The position numbers were made by a program, and so were the translations under genes. A DNA stretch of 48,719 nt from Hyphomicrobiales bacterium (GTDB lineage: Bacteria > Pseudomonadota > Alphaproteobacteria > Rhizobiales > Rhizobiaceae): positions 12,273 through 60,991 of the forward strand of contig UCEZ01000043.1 in assembly GCA_900471525.1 (NCBI GenBank). Direction: 5' to 3'. The notes beneath the pieces are model-generated. The model saw only the letters and a program-made list of their open reading frames with translations. It was not told the origin of the DNA and made no database searches. Below are positions 17,650-25,027 of this stretch, piece by piece; positions within the stretch are counted from its first letter, which is position 1; each line of letters opens with the position of its first letter.

Positions 17650-18606
17650 TCAGCCGCGCCGTTCCGCCAGCTGCTCGGCATGAAGGCCGAGCATATACAT
17701 CGCGATGGTGGAGCCTGCAATGGCGGTGATATCGGCGTGGTCATAGGCTGGCGCCACTTCCACCACATCGGCGCCCTTGATGACCAGCGCGCCGAGTTTG
17801 CGGATCACCGACAGGATCTTGGCGGTCGACGGCCCGCCGGAAACCGGTGTACCGGTGCCGGGCGCATAGGCCGGGTCGAGGCAGTCTATGTCGAAGGTGA
17901 GATAGGCCGGGCGGTCGCCGACATGGCGAAGGATGGCATCGGCGATCTCGCCGGCGCTCATCTCCTCGATATCGTAGCCATAGAGGATACGGATGCCGCA
18001 GTCGTCGGGCGCGTGGGTGCGGATGCCGAGCTGGATCGAGCTTGCCGTGTCGATCAACCCCTCGCGGGCGGCGCGGCCGACGAAGGAGCCATGGTCGATG
18101 CGCCCCTTCTCGTCGGCCCATGTGTCCTGATGCGCATCGAACTGGACAAGGGAAAGGGGGCCGTGGACGGCGGCATGGGCGCGCAACAGCGGCAGCGTGA
18201 CGAAATGATCGCCACCCAGCGTCAGAAGAAAGGCGCCGCTCTTCAGGATCTTTGCGGCTTCGCGCTCGATGGTCGCCGGTGTCTTGCCGTGATTGCCGTA
18301 GTCGAGCAGGCAATCGCCATAGTCGATCGTTGCCATGTCCTCGAACAGATCGCGGTCGAACGGATATTGCGGATCATTGTCGAAGATGGCCGACGCCCGG
18401 CGGATGGCCTGCGGCCCGAAGCGGGCGCCTGGGCGGTTGGACGTCGCCGCATCGAAGGGGATGCCCCAGACGACCGCATCGACGCCCTTCAGGCTCTTGG
18501 TATATTTCCGCCGCATGAAGGACAGGATGCCGGCATGGGTCGGGTCGGTCGCCGCGCTCTTCAGCGATGTGGCGGTGATCGCGTGGTCTATCGTCTTGTT
18601 GGCCAT
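17650..18606 (-). CDS. speB: Agmatinase / ureohydrolase
   Basis: A 318-residue manganese ureohydrolase. The five metal-binding elements are present: LTLGGDHFVTLPLL (His), VQFDAHQDTW (D-x-H-x-D) and LTFDIDCLDPAYAPG (D-x-D). The substrate-side stretch GTGTPVSGGPSTAKIL fits agmatinases, which turn agmatine into putrescine and urea; guanidinobutyrase activity is also found in this subfamily, so the exact substrate is inferred. It lies between argC and phhA on the same strand but with 81- and 91-base gaps, so a shared transcript is possible and not shown. Confidence 0.9.
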   Translation of the reverse strand: MANKTIDHAITATSLKSAATDPTHAGILSFMRRKYTKSLKGVDAVVWGIPFDAATSNRPGARFGPQAIRRASAIFDNDPQYPFDRDLFEDMATIDYGDCLLDYGNHGKTPATIEREAAKILKSGAFLLTLGGDHFVTLPLLRAHAAVHGPLSLVQFDAHQDTWADEKGRIDHGSFVGRAAREGLIDTASSIQLGIRTHAPDDCGIRILYGYDIEEMSAGEIADAILRHVGDRPAYLTFDIDCLDPAYAPGTGTPVSGGPSTAKILSVIRKLGALVIKGADVVEVAPAYDHADITAIAGSTIAMYMLGLHAEQLAERRG

Positions 18607-18697
18607 GATCGTCTCGTTTGTTGCGTGACGAGACGTTGGACAATCGGCCGGAGGAAGGCAAGACCTCGATCATGGCCGCCACCGGATAATCACTCTT

Positions 18698-19489
18698 TCA
18701 CGAGGCCTTGGCTTCGAACGTTGGCGCGAAGTCGCCTAGCGATTTCGCCTTCAGGATCATACCCTCGATATCCTGTTCGACGATCGCCTCGAGATCGGCG
18801 AAGCTGTCGATGACATAGTAGATCGGCTGGACGATATCGATCCGGTAGGGAGTTCTCAGCACGCTCAACAGGTCGAAAGGCCGGAACTCGCATGCAGTGC
18901 CTTCCATTGCGGCTTTCGCTTCGCTTGGTGAGGAGACGATGCCCGCACCGAAGCAGCGCCGGCCTTCCGGCGTGTTGATCAGGCCGAATTCAACCGTGAA
19001 CCAGAAAATGCGGAAGAGGTGCCAGGAATAACCTTTGCCGAGGCGGACGGCGGTTTCGCCGAAATGACGGACGAAGTTGGCGTAGCTCTGGTTGGTGAGC
19101 AGCGGGCAATGGCCGAAGACCTCGTGGAACAGGTCCGGTTCCTCGATATAGTCGATATGTTCGCGGCGGCGCAGGAAGGTTGCGAGCGGGAATTTGCCTT
19201 GCGACAGGAGTTCGTAAAACTGCGACGGTGGAATGAGCGCGGGCACGCCTTCGACGCCGAAGCCGGTGGTTTCGTTCAGCCGCTGGTTGACGTCGAGCAG
19301 TTGCGGAACCTTGTCCGCCTTGAGACCGAGGGTTTTGACGCCATCCAGATATTCGCGGCAGGCCATATTGGTGAGCAGCTTCATCTGGCGCTGATAGAGT
19401 TCGCCCCAGATTGCATCTTCTTCGGCGGTATAGGGATAGACCCCGTCCGTACCTGGCAGTTTGGCTGTGTAGCTGCTTTCCTTGGTCAT
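18698..19489 (-). CDS. phhA: Phenylalanine 4-monooxygenase
   Basis: A 263-residue single-domain aromatic amino acid hydroxylase that makes tyrosine from phenylalanine with tetrahydrobiopterin and non-heme iron. The iron ligands are visible in FHEVFGHCPLL (two His) and WFTVEFGLI (Glu). PALIPPSQFYELLSQGKFP and YIEEPDLFHE are also typical. It lacks the regulatory ACT domain of animal enzymes, as bacterial forms do. The gene is divergent from an Lrp-type regulator with 115 bases between them, containing a consensus -10 (TATAAT) but a poor -35, which suggests activation by that regulator. Confidence 0.96.
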   Translation of the reverse strand: MTKESSYTAKLPGTDGVYPYTAEEDAIWGELYQRQMKLLTNMACREYLDGVKTLGLKADKVPQLLDVNQRLNETTGFGVEGVPALIPPSQFYELLSQGKFPLATFLRRREHIDYIEEPDLFHEVFGHCPLLTNQSYANFVRHFGETAVRLGKGYSWHLFRIFWFTVEFGLINTPEGRRCFGAGIVSSPSEAKAAMEGTACEFRPFDLLSVLRTPYRIDIVQPIYYVIDSFADLEAIVEQDIEGMILKAKSLGDFAPTFEAKAS

Positions 19490-19512
19490 GCTCTGATCCT
19501 CCCAGGCACTGC

Positions 19513-19596
19513 AAAATTCCCCGCAATTATACTTCCGAAACGACGGATTTTTCTTTCTTTCCTGCTGGTCTTCGCCATAATATTGGTAGGAATTTT
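19513..19596. promoter_or_regulatory. Divergent phhA / lrp control region with paired inverted repeats
   Basis: The octamer AAAATTCC at 19513-19520 and its exact reverse complement GGAATTTT at 19589-19596 lie near each end of the 115-base divergent region. On the minus strand a perfect TATAAT sits at 19526-19531, but no good -35 is found 17 bases upstream of it. The layout fits an Lrp-family protein binding two sites and bending the DNA; the binding itself is inference. Confidence 0.45.
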
Positions 19597-19604
19597 CGGA
19601 GATT

Positions 19605-20075
19605 ATGCAGATTATGAAAGAATCTGGGAATTTTCATCGCAAACTTTTGCAGCTCGTCCAGGCTGATGGCAGCCTGTCGCTGGCGGAATTGGCGGAGAAT
19701 GCGGGCATGTCGCAGAGTTCGGCCTGGCGGAAGATGCAGGAGCTGGAAGCGGATGGCGTCATTCGCAAGCGCGTGACACTGCTCGACCCCGGAAAGCTCG
19801 ATCTCAAGCTCTGCGTCATTGCGCATGTGACGCTGGAAGATCACCACGAGGAGGCGGTAGCGTCTTTCGCATCAGTGGTGCTGGAACGGCCTGAGATCAT
19901 GGAGTGCTATGCACTCTCCGGCGCCTTCGACTATATGCTGAAGATCCGGGCGAGGGACGTTGAAAGCTACGAGGCTTTCATGACCCGCTATCTGATGCGC
20001 AATCCGCATGTGCGCACGGTGGTTTCGAGCTTCGTGCTGCGGGAGCTGAAATTCTCGACGGAGCTGCCGATCTAA
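19605..20075 (+). CDS. Lrp/AsnC family transcriptional regulator
   Basis: A 156-residue regulator. An N-terminal winged helix-turn-helix (KLLQLVQADGSLSLAELAE, MSQSSAWRKMQELEADGVI) is followed by an RAM ligand-binding domain (LCVIAHVTLE, VLERPEIMECYALSGAFDYML, SSFVLRELKF). Such proteins form octamers and sense amino acids. Divergence from phhA suggests that it controls phenylalanine or tyrosine use, in the way that PhhR or Lrp homologues do elsewhere; this is inference. Two starts are possible, 19605 and 19614; GGAG at 19598-19601 is better spaced for 19614, so the first three residues are uncertain. Confidence 0.93.
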   Translation: MQIMKESGNFHRKLLQLVQADGSLSLAELAENAGMSQSSAWRKMQELEADGVIRKRVTLLDPGKLDLKLCVIAHVTLEDHHEEAVASFASVVLERPEIMECYALSGAFDYMLKIRARDVESYEAFMTRYLMRNPHVRTVVSSFVLRELKFSTELPI

Positions 20076-20135
20076 CGCATATCGCCCGAAAGCGTGCAGC
20101 GGTTGTGGCGCGACGATATGCGCAAATAAGCTAAA

Positions 20136-20165
20136 GAAAAAGGCGGGACAAAGCCCGCCTTTTTC
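20136..20165 (-). terminator. Bidirectional intrinsic terminator between lrp and rpsI
   Basis: A perfect seven-base-pair stem AGGCGGG / CCCGCCT (20141-20147 with 20154-20160, loop ACAAAG) is flanked by As on the left and Ts on the right, so it has a U-tail on either strand. It ends the rplM-rpsI transcript and can also end the lrp transcript. Confidence 0.9.
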
Positions 20166-20188
20166 CAAATCGATAATTCCGGAAACGA

Positions 20189-20656
20189 TTAACGCTTCGA
20201 GAACTGGAACGAACGGCGGGCCTTGGCCTTGCCGTACTTCTTGCGCTCGACAACGCGGCTGTCGCGGGTCAGGAAGCCACCCTTCTTCAGGACCGAGCGC
20301 AGGCCCGGTTCGAAGTAGGTGAGGGCCTTTGAGATGCCGTGACGAACGGCACCGGCCTGGCCGGAAAGACCGCCGCCTGCAACGGTGGCGTCGATGTCGA
20401 ACTGGCCGTCACGGGCAGCAGCGACGATCGGCTGGCGCAGGATCATCTGCAGAACCGGACGGGCGAAGTAGTTTGCGAATTCCTTGCCGTTGACGGTGAT
20501 CTTGCCGGAGCCCGGCTTGACCCAGACGCGGGCGACGGCGTTCTTGCGCTTGCCGGTCGCATAGGAGCGGCCCTGGGCGTCAACTTTCTTGACATGAACC
20601 GGAGCCGAAGCTTCCGAAGTCGTGCCGAGGTCTTTCAGAGAAGAGAGATCAGCCAC
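20189..20656 (-). CDS. rpsI: 30S ribosomal protein S9
   Basis: A 155-residue S9 with the usual alphaproteobacterial N-terminal extension of about 30 residues. The core shows [20 protein letters not shown], the [19 protein letters not shown] segment and the basic C-terminal tail [17 protein letters not shown] that reaches the P-site tRNA. It starts two bases after the rplM stop and is followed by a strong terminator, so it is the second gene of a two-gene operon. Confidence 0.98.
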   Translation of the reverse strand: MADLSSLKDLGTTSEASAPVHVKKVDAQGRSYATGKRKNAVARVWVKPGSGKITVNGKEFANYFARPVLQMILRQPIVAAARDGQFDIDATVAGGGLSGQAGAVRHGISKALTYFEPGLRSVLKKGGFLTRDSRVVERKKYGKAKARRSFQFSKR

Positions 20657-20658
20657 GA

Positions 20659-21123
20659 TTAGGCGCTCCTTACGTTCTTGCTGTTCAGCTTGGCGACGTC
20701 GAGGACGGTCGGCTGCTGTGCTTCATGCGGATGGTTGGTGCCGGCGTAAACACGCAGGTTCTTCATCTGGCGACGACCAAGCGGGCCACGCGGAACCATG
20801 CGCTCGACAGCCTTCTCGAGAACGCGCTCCGGGAAGCGGCCTTCGATGATCTGGCGCGCGGTGCGCTCCTTGATGCCGCCCGGGTAACCGGTGTGCCAGT
20901 AGTACTTCTTGTCGGTGTACTTCTTGCCGGTCAGGACTGCCTTCTCGGCGTTGATCACGATGACATTGTCACCATCGTCAACGTGAGGAGTGTAAGTTGC
21001 CTTGTGCTTGCCGCGCAGGATGTTGGCGATGATAGTGGCGACGCGGCCGACAACGAGGCCTTCGGCGTCGATGAGGATCCACTTCTTCTCCACCTCTGCA
21101 GGCTTCTGAACGAAGGTTGACAT
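20659..21123 (-). CDS. rplM: 50S ribosomal protein L13
   Basis: A 154-residue L13, full length. Clear blocks are [54 protein letters not shown] and [20 protein letters not shown]. The start is at 21123 (MSTFVQKP); the much longer open frame upstream is only the leader. It is first in the rplM-rpsI operon and is driven by the promoter at 21244-21272, giving a leader of about 114 bases. Confidence 0.98.
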   Translation of the reverse strand: MSTFVQKPAEVEKKWILIDAEGLVVGRVATIIANILRGKHKATYTPHVDDGDNVIVINAEKAVLTGKKYTDKKYYWHTGYPGGIKERTARQIIEGRFPERVLEKAVERMVPRGPLGRRQMKNLRVYAGTNHPHEAQQPTVLDVAKLNSKNVRSA

Positions 21124-21213
21124 GTTAAAACTCTTTCGTTTGAACCCGATACGTTGCCGCCGGGCGTTTCTTGTTGCTTGAATTGACGGGCTTAACGCCA
21201 ACCAAAAATGAAA

Positions 21214-21231
21214 GCGGCCCCAAGGGACCGC
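21214..21231 (-). promoter_or_regulatory. Hairpin at the 5' end of the rplM-rpsI leader
   Basis: On the minus strand GCGGTCC and GGGCCGC pair over seven base pairs (one G-T) around a CTTG loop. It lies only about six bases after the predicted transcription start and is followed by a T-rich stretch. It may protect the 5' end or act as a control site for ribosomal protein feedback; no known leader family is recognised. Confidence 0.4.
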
Positions 21232-21243
21232 GATCTGGTGCGG

Positions 21244-21272
21244 CTTATACGCAAAGGATGAAATGCGGTCAA
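21244..21272 (-). promoter_or_regulatory. Housekeeping sigma promoter for rplM-rpsI
   Basis: Minus-strand TTGACC (-35, 21272-21267) and TATAAG (-10, 21249-21244) are separated by exactly 17 bases. Each differs from consensus by one base. Transcription should begin near 21237. Confidence 0.8.
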
Positions 21273-21349
21273 GATTGCGGTTTTGTCTGGCTTGAAAAAA
21301 TATATATAAAAAACAACTAGTTAGATATGGGGTATTTGGATACCACAAT

Positions 21350-21781
21350 TTATCGTGGCGGAATCGAATAAGTAGCCGTGGCGTGAGCGACCAGCTCGTC
21401 GCTATCAAGCTCTGAAATCGCGGCATCGAGCACGGCCAGCCGCTTGCCGAGTTTCAGGATTCTGCAGGTGCATCGCAGCGGCCCGAGCTTGGGCTTCCTG
21501 AGGAAATTGATGTTGAGATTGGTGGTGACGGCGAGCGCCACCGGGCCGATATGAGCAAGCAGCGTGATATAGGCCGTGACGTCGGCCAGCGCGAACAGCG
21601 TCGGCCCGGAAACGGTGCCGCCGGGGCGCAGGTGCTTTTCCTGCGGGTCGAGCCGCATGGTGGCAAAGCCCGGGCCGGTGGCAATCACCTCGAAAATCTT
21701 ACCGTCGGTATGCACCTCGGAAAAATCCGTTTCGAGGAAATGGTTGAGGTCCTCGACGGTCAGGATCGGTTCCAGCGGCAT
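21350..21781 (-). CDS. PaaI-type hotdog-fold thioesterase
   Basis: A 143-residue single hotdog domain. Visible features are [22 protein letters not shown], which forms the central hot-dog helix region, the strand [20 protein letters not shown] and the final strand [11 protein letters not shown]. The family hydrolyses acyl-CoA thioesters, but the usual catalytic Asp/Asn of PaaI (in HGG...D) is not obviously kept: the pattern here is RPGGTVSGP. It is divergent from the ECHDC3-like gene with 166 bases between, so the two may belong to one CoA-ester pathway. Confidence 0.85.
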   Translation of the reverse strand: MPLEPILTVEDLNHFLETDFSEVHTDGKIFEVIATGPGFATMRLDPQEKHLRPGGTVSGPTLFALADVTAYITLLAHIGPVALAVTTNLNINFLRKPKLGPLRCTCRILKLGKRLAVLDAAISELDSDELVAHATATYSIPPR

Positions 21782-21947
21782 GGCTCACTCCCAGAATGCC
21801 TGTCTGCTTTACAGGCCGGCGGTCGACGAGGGCAAGCCGGAAGAAAGTCTTAAGGGCCGCAGCCGGCGCTTGAAACCGTGGTTGCAGCGGCGTACCAAGC
21901 GCTGATCCGGATAAGCACAACAAGAAATGAGACAGAGGAGACAAGAC

Positions 21948-22769
21948 ATGGCGGACGTAGTTCCCTTGCACAAGGAGGAACCCCGCGGCCTGGTGCTGCG
22001 CGAGATTTCCGGCAACGTGCTGCGGCTGACGCTGAACAATCCTCCGGCAAACACGCTGTCGATCGCGCTGATGGAAGCGCTGTCCGCTGAACTCGGTACC
22101 GTCGCCAAATCCGCTGACATCCGGGTCGTGATCCTTGCGGCTTCCGGCGCGCTGTTCTCGGCGGGGCACGATCTGAAAGAACTGACGGCGCATCGCGCCG
22201 ATGAAGATCAGGGCAGGGCCTTCTTCGAAAAATCCGTGCGGCTCTGTGCCGACCTGATGCTGAAGATCAATCACCTGCCGCAGCCGGTTATCGCCGAGAT
22301 CGACGGTCTGGCGACGGCGGCGGGCTGCCAGCTCGTGGCAAGCTGCGACTTGGCGATCTGCACCGACAGCTCGACCTTCTGCACGCCCGGCGTCAACATC
22401 GGCCTGTTCTGCTCGACGCCGATGGTCGCCGTATCGCGCGCCGCACATCCCAAGCAGGCGATGGAAATGCTGCTGACCGGCGAAACCATCGACGCATCGA
22501 ACGCCAAGGATTTCGGCCTCGTCAACCGCATCGTGCCGAAGCAATATCTGCAGCAGGTGGTCAACAAATACGCGGCGGTCATCGCCTCGAAATCGCCGCA
22601 GGCGCTGCGGATCGGCAAGCGGGCGTTCTACGCTCAGGCCGAAATGAGTATCACTGAAGCATATGATTTCGCTGTTGGTGTTATGGTTGAAAACATGCTT
22701 GAGGCGGATGCCAAGGAAGGCATCGATGCCGTTCTGGACAAGAGAATGCCGGAATGGAAGTCGGACTAA
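21948..22769 (+). CDS. Enoyl-CoA hydratase-like protein of the ECHDC3 type
   Basis: A 273-residue crotonase-fold protein. The CoA-binding and oxyanion loop (GALFSAGHDLKEL) and the core GLATAAGCQLVASCDLAICTD are clear, as is the TPGVNIGLFCSTPMVAVSRA stretch typical of ECHDC3 proteins. Both glutamates that catalyse hydration in classic crotonases are replaced, by Gln128 (GCQ instead of GCE) and Gly148 (TPG instead of PE). It is therefore unlikely to be an ordinary hydratase; family members have unclear activities. GAGGAG lies eight bases before the ATG at 21948, which decides the start over 21927. Confidence 0.9.
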   Translation: MADVVPLHKEEPRGLVLREISGNVLRLTLNNPPANTLSIALMEALSAELGTVAKSADIRVVILAASGALFSAGHDLKELTAHRADEDQGRAFFEKSVRLCADLMLKINHLPQPVIAEIDGLATAAGCQLVASCDLAICTDSSTFCTPGVNIGLFCSTPMVAVSRAAHPKQAMEMLLTGETIDASNAKDFGLVNRIVPKQYLQQVVNKYAAVIASKSPQALRIGKRAFYAQAEMSITEAYDFAVGVMVENMLEADAKEGIDAVLDKRMPEWKSD

Positions 22770-22786
22770 CGCACCACGTCGCGCGA

Positions 22787-22815
22787 TAGACATCGTACGT
22801 CCCACGTAGTATGTT
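22787..22815 (+). promoter_or_regulatory. higBA promoter with embedded palindromic operator
   Basis: TAGACA (22787-22792) and TATGTT (22810-22815) are 17 bases apart. Inside the spacer lies the perfect palindrome TACGT-CCC-ACGTA (22796-22808), a natural site for HigA autorepression. The first base expected to be transcribed coincides with the A of the higB ATG at 22822. Confidence 0.6.
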
Positions 22816-22821
22816 TGACCG

Positions 22822-23100
22822 ATGATAAAGTCGATTGCCAACAGCGCGACACGGCAATTCGTGGAGGGTGGAAAATCAAAATTTTCCGGGCTGAACTCGG
22901 AAAAGGCGAAAATGCGGTTGGTGATGCTTCACAATGCCCGCTCGCTCGATGATTTGGCACCCCTAAAGTCGGTTGGCCTGCACAAGTTGTCGGGAGATCG
23001 AAAAATGCAATGGGCGTTGATTATCAATGGACCTTGGCGGCTGTGTTTTCGATTTGACGATGGACACGCTTATGACGTTGAAATCGTGGACTACCATTGA
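22822..23100 (+). CDS. higB: HigB-type toxin of the RelE/ParE superfamily
   Basis: A 92-residue toxin matching the HigB (PF05015) pattern: KRLVMLHNARSLDDLAPL-like block (here AKMRLVMLHNARSLDDLA), LHKLSGDRKMQWALIINGPWR, and the closing LCFRFDDGHAYDVEIVDYH. HigB toxins are ribosome-dependent mRNA endonucleases. It comes before its antitoxin, the reversed gene order typical of hig modules. There is no ribosome binding site and the -10 box ends six bases before the ATG, so the message is probably leaderless. The pair sits alone between two unrelated metabolic genes. Confidence 0.93.
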   Translation: MIKSIANSATRQFVEGGKSKFSGLNSEKAKMRLVMLHNARSLDDLAPLKSVGLHKLSGDRKMQWALIINGPWRLCFRFDDGHAYDVEIVDYH

Positions 23101-23111
23101 AGGAAACTGCG

Positions 23112-23399
23112 ATGTTTGAAATCCATCCGGGCGCAATGCTCAAAGAAGAACTTGAGGTGCGTGGAATGACTGGCAATGCGCTGGCATTGGCTCTGCGCAT
23201 AAACTCCGGCCGAGTTTCTGAGATTCTGAATGGGAAGCGCGCTATTTCCGCCGACACTGCTTTGAGACTTGGCCGTTTCTTTGGAAACGACCCGCAATTC
23301 TGGTTTGGATTACAAGCTACCTACGATCTCGCTGTGGCATCTCGGCAAAACGGTGATCGGATCAAGGTGGAAGTTCTTCCGGCGAGATCTGCCGCTTAA
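23112..23399 (+). CDS. higA: HigA-type antitoxin, helix-turn-helix protein
   Basis: A 95-residue XRE-type DNA-binding antitoxin: HPGAMLKEELEVRGMTGNALALAL, INSGRVSEILNGKRAISADTALRLGRFFG and FWFGLQATYDLAVA are typical HigA. It neutralises HigB and represses the operon, most likely through the palindrome at 22796-22808. The ATG at 23112 has AAGGAA eight bases before it and follows the higB stop by 11 bases; an upstream TTG at 23097 is a poorer choice. Confidence 0.93.
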   Translation: MFEIHPGAMLKEELEVRGMTGNALALALRINSGRVSEILNGKRAISADTALRLGRFFGNDPQFWFGLQATYDLAVASRQNGDRIKVEVLPARSAA

Positions 23400-23418
23400 A
23401 ATTGGCGAAAATTCTTGC

Positions 23419-24255
23419 TCAAGCCAGCTTCAGCATCAGCGCCCCGAGCGCGATAAGGCAGGCAGCGGCGATGCGGAAGATGCTGACGCGTTCCTTGAGG
23501 AAGACGATCGAGATGACGATGGCAAAGAGGATCGCGGTTTCGCGCAGGGCCGCGACCGTGGCGACCGGCGCTTTCGTCATTGCCCAAAGCGCCAGCCCAT
23601 AGGCGCCGATTGAGCCGCCGCCGCCGATCAGGCCGCGCCACCATTGATGGCGGACATGGCGCAGGACGGGCTTGACGCCGCGTGTCACGAAGGCCCAGGA
23701 AAACAGGAGCACCGGCGGCAGAAGCGCCATCCAGAGTGTATAGGAAATCGGATTGAGCGCGAGCCGCGCACCAATGCCGTCGACATAGGTATAACTCGCG
23801 ATCACCACGGCATTGGCCAGCGCGAGCAGGATGGCATGCTTGCCGCCTTTGCGTGCCTCGAAGGCGAGCGTCAGCACGCCGGTCGAGATCGTCAGCACGC
23901 CGGCAATCGCGCCGCTGGAGAGATTTTCCCCGATAAAGGCGCCACTCGTTGCGGCCACCAGCAGTGGTGCTACGCCGCGCATCAGAGGATAGACGAGGCC
24001 AATGTCGCCGGCCCGGTAGGCGGCGGCGACAAGCTGGAAATAAGCGAACTGGAACAGAGCCGAGACCAGGATGAAGGGCCAGGCGTCCGGATGCGGCAAG
24101 GGCATGAAGGGCAGGAACGGCAGGGCAACGACAGCGGCACCGAGCGCAATCATCGCGGCATCCAGCGACTTTTCCGTTCCCGCCTTGACCAGCGCGTTCC
24201 AGGTTGCATGCAGAAGCGCCCCGAACAGAACGAGAGCGATAACGTCAAGAGGCAC
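23419..24255 (-). CDS. EamA/DMT family transporter
   Basis: A 278-residue protein with ten hydrophobic helices in two five-helix halves, as in the drug/metabolite transporter superfamily. First half: LFGALLHATWNALVKAG and AYRAGDIGLVYPLMRGVAPLL; second half: GLALWAMTKAPVATVAALRETAILFAIVISIVFLKERV, ending IAAACLIALGALMLKLA (here cited in parts). Substrate unknown; relatives export amino acids or metabolites. It converges on higA, 19 bases apart. Confidence 0.9.
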   Translation of the reverse strand: MPLDVIALVLFGALLHATWNALVKAGTEKSLDAAMIALGAAVVALPFLPFMPLPHPDAWPFILVSALFQFAYFQLVAAAYRAGDIGLVYPLMRGVAPLLVAATSGAFIGENLSSGAIAGVLTISTGVLTLAFEARKGGKHAILLALANAVVIASYTYVDGIGARLALNPISYTLWMALLPPVLLFSWAFVTRGVKPVLRHVRHQWWRGLIGGGGSIGAYGLALWAMTKAPVATVAALRETAILFAIVISIVFLKERVSIFRIAAACLIALGALMLKLA

Positions 24256-24464
24256 GGGAAACCTTCGGAAGATGCGAGGAAAACGGCGTAATAGCTGCGT
24301 TTCTGGAGTGGAGAATCATGAAAAGCAATCCGATTCTGACAAAAGGTCAGATTTGGCCACGAGGCAGTCTACGGATTTACGCACGGCCCTTGACGTGATT
24401 GGTTGACAGAGGATGCTGCTGTCCCAATTATCTCCCCAACGATTGTGCAGCGCGGAATTCGACG

Positions 24465-24893
24465 ATGAACCATGACGTGTACCCAGACTACTATCTGTCC
24501 GACATTCTGCGTTCGACGAAAACCATTGCCCTGGTCGGTGCATCGCCCAATACCGAACGGCCGAGCCACCGCGTCATGGCGTTCCTCTTGCGCAAGGGCT
24601 ACACGGTCTTCCCCGTCAATCCGGGCCAGGCCGGCAAGGAAATCCACGGGCAGAAGGTCTATGCTCGGCTCGCCGATGTTCCTGAGCCGATCGACATGGT
24701 CGATGTATTCCGTGCCGCGAACGCGCTGCCCGCACTGGTCGATGAAATTCTTGCGCTGAAAGTGCGTCCGAAAGTCATCTGGGGACAATTGTCGGTCCGT
24801 GACGACGAAGCGGCGGCGAAAGCCGAGGAGAACGGCATCCAGGTGGTGATGGATCGTTGTCCAGCGATCGAATATCCGCGGCTGGTCGGCTGA
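24465..24893 (+). CDS. CoA-binding protein (YccU-like Rossmann domain)
   Basis: A 142-residue protein made of a single CoA_binding_2 domain. Landmarks are KTIALVGASPNTERPSHRVM with the nucleotide-binding glycine loop, GYTVFPVNPGQAG, MVDVFRAANALPALVDEIL, and VVMDRCPAIEYPRL with the conserved DRC. The domain resembles the CoA-binding part of succinyl-CoA synthetase, but small stand-alone members have no established role. ATG at 24465 (MNHDVYPD). It precedes the sulfhydrylase gene on the same strand, an arrangement seen in related genomes. Confidence 0.9.
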   Translation: MNHDVYPDYYLSDILRSTKTIALVGASPNTERPSHRVMAFLLRKGYTVFPVNPGQAGKEIHGQKVYARLADVPEPIDMVDVFRAANALPALVDEILALKVRPKVIWGQLSVRDDEAAAKAEENGIQVVMDRCPAIEYPRLVG

Positions 24894-25027
24894 TCCTTCT
24901 TCCTGCCCCAAAAATCCAGTTTGGAATTCCTTACTCGCCCGGCGTGCAAATCGGGCAAAACAGTCTTTGACCGCACGGTGCCGCCTCTGAAATAGTGCGC
25001 CGAACTTGATTGAGGGAGGACACGCCG

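Noticed and set aside
24894..25027. SAM riboswitch before metY
   Set aside because: Only a simple GCCCG/CGGGC hairpin is present; the SAM-II pseudoknot elements are not found.
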